Source: Hellea sp. (GTDB lineage: Bacteria > Pseudomonadota > Alphaproteobacteria > Caulobacterales > Maricaulaceae). From it: a stretch of 64,000 nt of DNA. Below the pieces are notes generated by a model. It was not told where the DNA came from and searched no databases. It saw only the letters and a list, made by a program, of their open reading frames with translations. Both the position numbers and the translations under genes were made by a program. Each line of letters begins with the position of its first letter. Position 1 is the first letter of the stretch. Location of the stretch: contig JABDKG010000053.1 in NCBI GenBank assembly GCA_013002305.1, forward strand, positions 1-64,000. Direction: 5' to 3'. Below are positions 60,301 to 64,000 of the stretch, piece after piece.

Positions 60301-62353
60301 CTCTTTCTCCGTCGCCGTTCACAGCAATGATCTTAAATTTGGCTGGCTGTCCTCTTGGTATCGTTTGGCTTTCATATCCGCTTGCCAAGCCAACATAAAT
60401 ATCTTCAGTGCGGATCGGAATTTGCGACGCTTCTTTGATGTAACGCCCTCCGGGCTCGGCAACGCCGGCGACAATTTCTGCTCGTAGTGGAAATACCGAA
60501 TCCACGGCTTCATTTTTATAATCAAGCGCAAATGTCACTTGGCCTGCACCGTCTGTGACGCCAGATCCCAGATCCAAAATTTCTTCACGAAAATTGCGCT
60601 CGTCAGGTCCAAATTGAAAGTCCGTAAACGCCTTGAACGGCTGATAGTCTATCCGAATCCGGGCCTCAGCCTCAGCCGACAATCCTGTGCCAGGTGCGCC
60701 ATATAAAAATTGCGCATCGACAGTTAGCTCGCGGATTTCACCTACTTTCACGGGCGTATTATCGGCCTTGATTGAAAGTTTGAGTTTCTGTGGCACAAAA
60801 TCTTCGACCGCAAATTCAACTTTTTCATTACGCTCGGCACCGTCGGCTTTGACCCAAATTGTCCAATTGCCGCGCGGTGCAGAATTTGGAACCTCGTAGG
60901 CCCAATTGATAACGCCGCGATTGCCTTTGATTTCACTGGCAAGAACTCGCTCATTGGCGATTTCGATGCCGTTAGGACGTAGAACCGTTAGGGTTACGTC
61001 TCGGTCAATTATCGACCGGGCTTTACTATCTCGTAGCATTGCCGTGAAATGTACTGTCTCGCCAGGGCGGTAAACGCCGCGTTCTGTAAACCCATATACA
61101 TCAACATTGCCGGACGCCTGACGGCCGGAGATATCGTGCCCAGCCATATCTATAGGCGCGCGTGACAAGTCCAAAATTGCGAAATCTTGATCAGCGCCAT
61201 AGGCCATGACCATTTTCGGGGATTGTGATCCTTCGCCGTTCAGAAGCGGTGCTGCGAACCTCGCATGACCAAATCTATCGGTTTTGGCTTTGGCCAAAAT
61301 TTCATTATTCTCTGCCACGAGCAATATATCGATGTCGGACTGAGTTCGCGCTGTATCAATTGACCTGATCGCGACATTGAGGCCATCGTCGCCGCGATAG
61401 GATGTGATGGCGATATCCGTGACAATCACCCATCTCCAAGCCCGTGCAAATTCGCTTTCATCGTCTGTATGGGTTCGGTTGGCTCTGATGATGTAAGCAC
61501 CTGGATCAAGTCCAGCAACCAGTTCGGAAATCGGAAGAACGGTTGTTACCGTTTCATTCTTAACAGGTTCAACGTCAACTTTGCCTTCCCAGATAGTAGA
61601 GCGAATTTCGGTCGCCGCTCGATATCCTTCCCATCCATAATCGCCCTCTAAAATAGCTTCCCCGACTTGCGGATCGCGGCGGGCGATCATTCTGTCGGTT
61701 ACGCGGGAAATTTCGACTTCAAGCTGGTCAATATTGACAGTTTCGACGGCGAGGCCTTGCGCGCCAATTCTCGGCAAAATAATACCTTGTCCGGCAAAGC
61801 CCACATATTTCGGTTTGTCGCCGAATGATATTGTTTCAATAATATTGCTACGAAGCCTACGATTGTCTGAGCCCAACAAGCCTTCTTTGATGATGACCTC
61901 ATAATCCTCAGAAAAGTCGAATCCAGAGATACAAAGATCATTGCCGCGGACATGCTCCGCAAATTTAAATGCGGGCTCTACCTCGATGTAATCTCTAATT
62001 TGGGTTCCATTCTCAACGTCGATAGGCGACGCAAATGCAAAACATGCCTCAGCAATAGCGTTTCGCTCATCTACCTCAAAACCCACATATCTAAGCGGTC
62101 GTTCTCGACCCGCTTGTGATCTACTCCCATTTTCGGGTTCCGTTTCAGTCTCACGTATCGTTCCTGTTTGAGGTCCTTCATTGGAACTGCTTTCAGCCGT
62201 TCGCTGAGGCGTCGGTTTCACCGTCACATCCGTTTGAGTGAGGCTGTCGCTCACGGTTGATGAGTGACTCGGCCCTTTAGTTTGATATCCGATCCACCAC
62301 GCGCCGATGAAGAGGATTGGAATAGCGATTGCCAAGAGCCAGGATTTTTTCAT
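57377..62353 (-). CDS. Alpha-2-macroglobulin family protein
   Basis: ~1660 aa; MG-domain repeats; thioester motif RKYPYGCTEQTVS; directly upstream of pbpC. Start set at MKKSWLLAIAIP (62353). Confidence 0.95.
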   Translation of the reverse strand: MKKSWLLAIAIPILFIGAWWIGYQTKGPSHSSTVSDSLTQTDVTVKPTPQRTAESSSNEGPQTGTIRETETEPENGSRSQAGRERPLRYVGFEVDERNAIAEACFAFASPIDVENGTQIRDYIEVEPAFKFAEHVRGNDLCISGFDFSEDYEVIIKEGLLGSDNRRLRSNIIETISFGDKPKYVGFAGQGIILPRIGAQGLAVETVNIDQLEVEISRVTDRMIARRDPQVGEAILEGDYGWEGYRAATEIRSTIWEGKVDVEPVKNETVTTVLPISELVAGLDPGAYIIRANRTHTDDESEFARAWRWVIVTDIAITSYRGDDGLNVAIRSIDTARTQSDIDILLVAENNEILAKAKTDRFGHARFAAPLLNGEGSQSPKMVMAYGADQDFAILDLSRAPIDMAGHDISGRQASGNVDVYGFTERGVYRPGETVHFTAMLRDSKARSIIDRDVTLTVLRPNGIEIANERVLASEIKGNRGVINWAYEVPNSAPRGNWTIWVKADGAERNEKVEFAVEDFVPQKLKLSIKADNTPVKVGEIRELTVDAQFLYGAPGTGLSAEAEARIRIDYQPFKAFTDFQFGPDERNFREEILDLGSGVTDGAGQVTFALDYKNEAVDSVFPLRAEIVAGVAEPGGRYIKEASQIPIRTEDIYVGLASGYESQTIPRGQPAKFKIIAVNGDGERVSEKLNWKFVKVDRDYHWYRERGRWRYRYDDRDIPVSAGTIDVGADEPANWDYNISWGWHRLEIWDGDQVVASKLFRSGWYQPGEASEAPDILEIEKLTETVNAGDTVKLNVNSPYEGFGELVIASNRVHSVQPLRLLEGNSELSFKFDESWGDSVYAMLTVYTPRDQSDRPVPRRAVGISYVALDRSAQTFDLEIETPEVIRPRGEHEFIVNVNGPNDGKILMNFAAVDEGILQITKYKSPDATDHYFGKKALGIELRDDYGRILNPNLGNPTKMRSGGDSLGGEGLTVIPVKSVSLFEGMVPVKNGKAKIKMNIPEFNGELRLMATAWSDEAIGSASTPVKVRDKVPAIIATPRFLAPDDKAYVTVSLDNVEGGAGKYTASLRTTGALEGQDSMIFDLEEGQRQQDRIPVTALSTGIETVSVEIAGPSNYQASSTYPIQIRSPYYPLTEMQIIALEPGNSVSLSSDWVEKFVAEGTDVSVSFSSLPGIDPAPIVASLRKYPYGCTEQTVSTALPLLYATNLGGIPGQTDLQRRRAINGAVHKISNRMSVDGAFGLWNAGDRYAYGWVGVYATDFLYRAKAEGYYVPDDVLNRSVSALNQISRAPRYSSLRYAYSRDRSDWAETRKAEDAAYALYVLALNGHGNLGQSRYHYDNHRSKMKTPLSKAYLAGALKLLGDDRRADIAFDDAMKEAEYRDRRNYYYSETRDMAGIVAVASESGAEEVAEIILLRLSGKLKSNPRLNTQEKGYLILAFNAIADKVKPAKIKAENVTLDSKKGQPVAHLYGTDLARNPAFTNESDNRVYASVTIEGPPISAPDPISKGMTISKAISTLEGKPLGDRPVKQGERLAVKLTYGSKEFWDRNIVVADLLPAGFEIETILQPEDGNRTDGTEKGPYAWIGKISELQIAEARDDRFVASLSTNDKEQYISAYIIRAVTPGDFVLPGPVVEDMYRPDNMAIGKSSRIRVSADPSL

Positions 62354-62486
62354 GAGTGATTCCCTAATTGAGGATGTCACCCATTATGACATAAAGCTTA
62401 AGTCGAAACTATGCCGCGATTTAGGTTAGATTATGGCGGGCTAGACAATCTTAGTTCGTTACAATATTTGAAATGGAGGATTTCCA

Positions 62487-63176
62487 GTGGGCGGCGAAAT
62501 AAATATACCAAATCATAATCTTAAGAATGTTACGCTCGTACTAGTCGGATCATTTGTATTGACTTGCGCGCTCTTATTATTCTCAATCGTAGTTCAGTAT
62601 TACATCCTCACCGGGTTAGAAAAAGGAACAATTTATGGATTAGATGGCATGGCCAAAGCTATGAGAAGTGATGCTCGCCATAATACAATCGGTAAAATCA
62701 ATTGGTATCTAATGCTATCATGTTATTTGGTTGTTTCGATATGGATCTATAAAACTAGCAAAATTAATGAAGGCTATTCGGATACACCGTTGGAATATGG
62801 CCCAAAACTGGCTGTCGGGGTCTATGCGATCCCTTTTGTAAATTGGATACTTCCTTATTTTTCAATGCGCGAGACATATCGAGCGGCTAATGAAAGCTCG
62901 AATATAGAGAACATTGGAGTTGCCATGCTGCTTGGTTTTTGGTGGTTTTTTTGGATACTTTTTTCAATATCGCGCGTTGCTGTCGCAATTATGGAGAAAG
63001 AGGTGATGGGATACCCAACGCCAGAAATCTCGTTTATTAAAAATTATGTAGCTGTCCAAGGCCTAGCTGTTATTGCTGGAGTTGCGTCCGCACTCGCTCT
63101 ATTGAAAATCATTCTCAATATCCATGCAATGCAGAGCGATAGAGCTGATAGTCTTGAAACTATTCCCACTCAATAG
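62487..63176 (+). CDS. DUF4328 domain-containing membrane protein
   Basis: Multi-[38 protein letters not shown] start with GGAGG upstream. Confidence 0.8.
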   Translation: MGGEINIPNHNLKNVTLVLVGSFVLTCALLLFSIVVQYYILTGLEKGTIYGLDGMAKAMRSDARHNTIGKINWYLMLSCYLVVSIWIYKTSKINEGYSDTPLEYGPKLAVGVYAIPFVNWILPYFSMRETYRAANESSNIENIGVAMLLGFWWFFWILFSISRVAVAIMEKEVMGYPTPEISFIKNYVAVQGLAVIAGVASALALLKIILNIHAMQSDRADSLETIPTQ

Positions 63177-64000
63177 TGCCCGGCGGCTTCGATGTTACAT
63201 CATAAACCACACGATTGACCCCGCGGCACTCATTGATAATGCGGGTCGCTGTTTCAGATAGAAACTCGTGGCTGTATGGATAGTAATCCGCCGTCATACC
63301 ATCGGTTGAGGTTACCGCTCTCAATGCAAGTACGTAATCATATGTACGCCCGTCGCCCATGACGCCGACTGTTTGCACCGGAAGCAAGACTGCGAAAGCC
63401 TGCCATATTTTATTGTAGAGGCCGTGTTTCTTGATTTGATCAAGATAGACAGCGTCGGCATCGCGGAGAATATCCAGCCGATCTTTCGAGATGGCGCCAG
63501 GACAACGGATTGCGAGGCCCGGACCCGGGAATGGGTGACGCTGTACAAAATCTTCATGGAGGCCGAGCTCTCGGCCAAGCGCGCGGACTTCGTCTTTGAA
63601 CAGCTCTCGAAGCGGTTCAACAAGTTCCATATCCATCCGCTCCGGCAGGCCGCCAACATTATGGTGGGATTTGATCGTCACAGACGGGCCGCCATCAAAG
63701 GAGACGCTCTCAATCACATCCGGATAAAGCGTACCTTGAGCCAAATACTTCGCGCCGCCAATCTTTTTAGCTTCTCGCTCAAAGATATCGATAAAGGTTC
63801 CGCCGATAATTTTTCGCTTACGTTCTGGATCGGTAATGCCCTCGAGCAGATTGAGAAACTCATCCTCAGCGTCAACGTGGATCAGGCTGATATTATAATG
63901 TTCCCGAAAAAGGGATACGACCTGATCGGACTCGCCTTTGCGCATCATGCCGGTATCGACATAGACACAGGTGAGTTGGTCCCGGATCGCTTCATGAATC
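63160..64000 (-). CDS. guaA: GMP synthase (glutamine-hydrolysing), C-terminal part; runs off the right edge
   Basis: [33 protein letters not shown]...; [16 protein letters not shown]-terminal [10 protein letters not shown]. The frame stays open to position 64000. Confidence 0.97.
   Translation of the reverse strand, partial: IHEAIRDQLTCVYVDTGMMRKGESDQVVSLFREHYNISLIHVDAEDEFLNLLEGITDPERKRKIIGGTFIDIFEREAKKIGGAKYLAQGTLYPDVIESVSFDGGPSVTIKSHHNVGGLPERMDMELVEPLRELFKDEVRALGRELGLHEDFVQRHPFPGPGLAIRCPGAISKDRLDILRDADAVYLDQIKKHGLYNKIWQAFAVLLPVQTVGVMGDGRTYDYVLALRAVTSTDGMTADYYPYSHEFLSETATRIINECRGVNRVVYDVTSKPPGTIEWE

Overview
A 64 kb chromosomal window from an alphaproteobacterium. The order plsX-fabH-ihfA-merR, the nrdR-rib-nusB-thiL block, pcm-tolC-popZ-valS and ALAS-type hemA support that assignment. 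It is gene-dense and mostly housekeeping, with about 66 supportable CDS and four tRNAs (Pro-TGG, Glu-TTC, Pro-GGG, Cys-GCA). I see no CRISPR array, prophage, IS element or integron. Two CDS are cut by the window edges: a HerA/DUF87-type ATPase on the left and guaA on the right.

Regions that deserve a second look:
(1) ~41.2-49.2 kb: an apparent oxygen-responsive island of two tandem-USP proteins, an orphan receiver-like protein, a cardiolipin synthase/EEP pair, ExoD, heme-PAS FixL, FixJ, a c-type cytochrome lipoprotein and a FixK-type regulator. Perfect FNR/FixK-type palindromes lie in both divergent intergenic regions, and a near-perfect one lies between hemA and hemB.
(2) A riboflavin operon that lacks the first two activities of the pathway: the GTP cyclohydrolase II domain is degenerate and RibD has no deaminase domain.
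(3) A translationally overlapped operon of an EEP nuclease/phosphatase-family protein and two divergent DUF3137 paralogs, with no assigned function.
(4) A PopZ-type polar organiser with a greatly expanded acidic, probably disordered middle.

All family calls come from reading the supplied translations. No database search was run.
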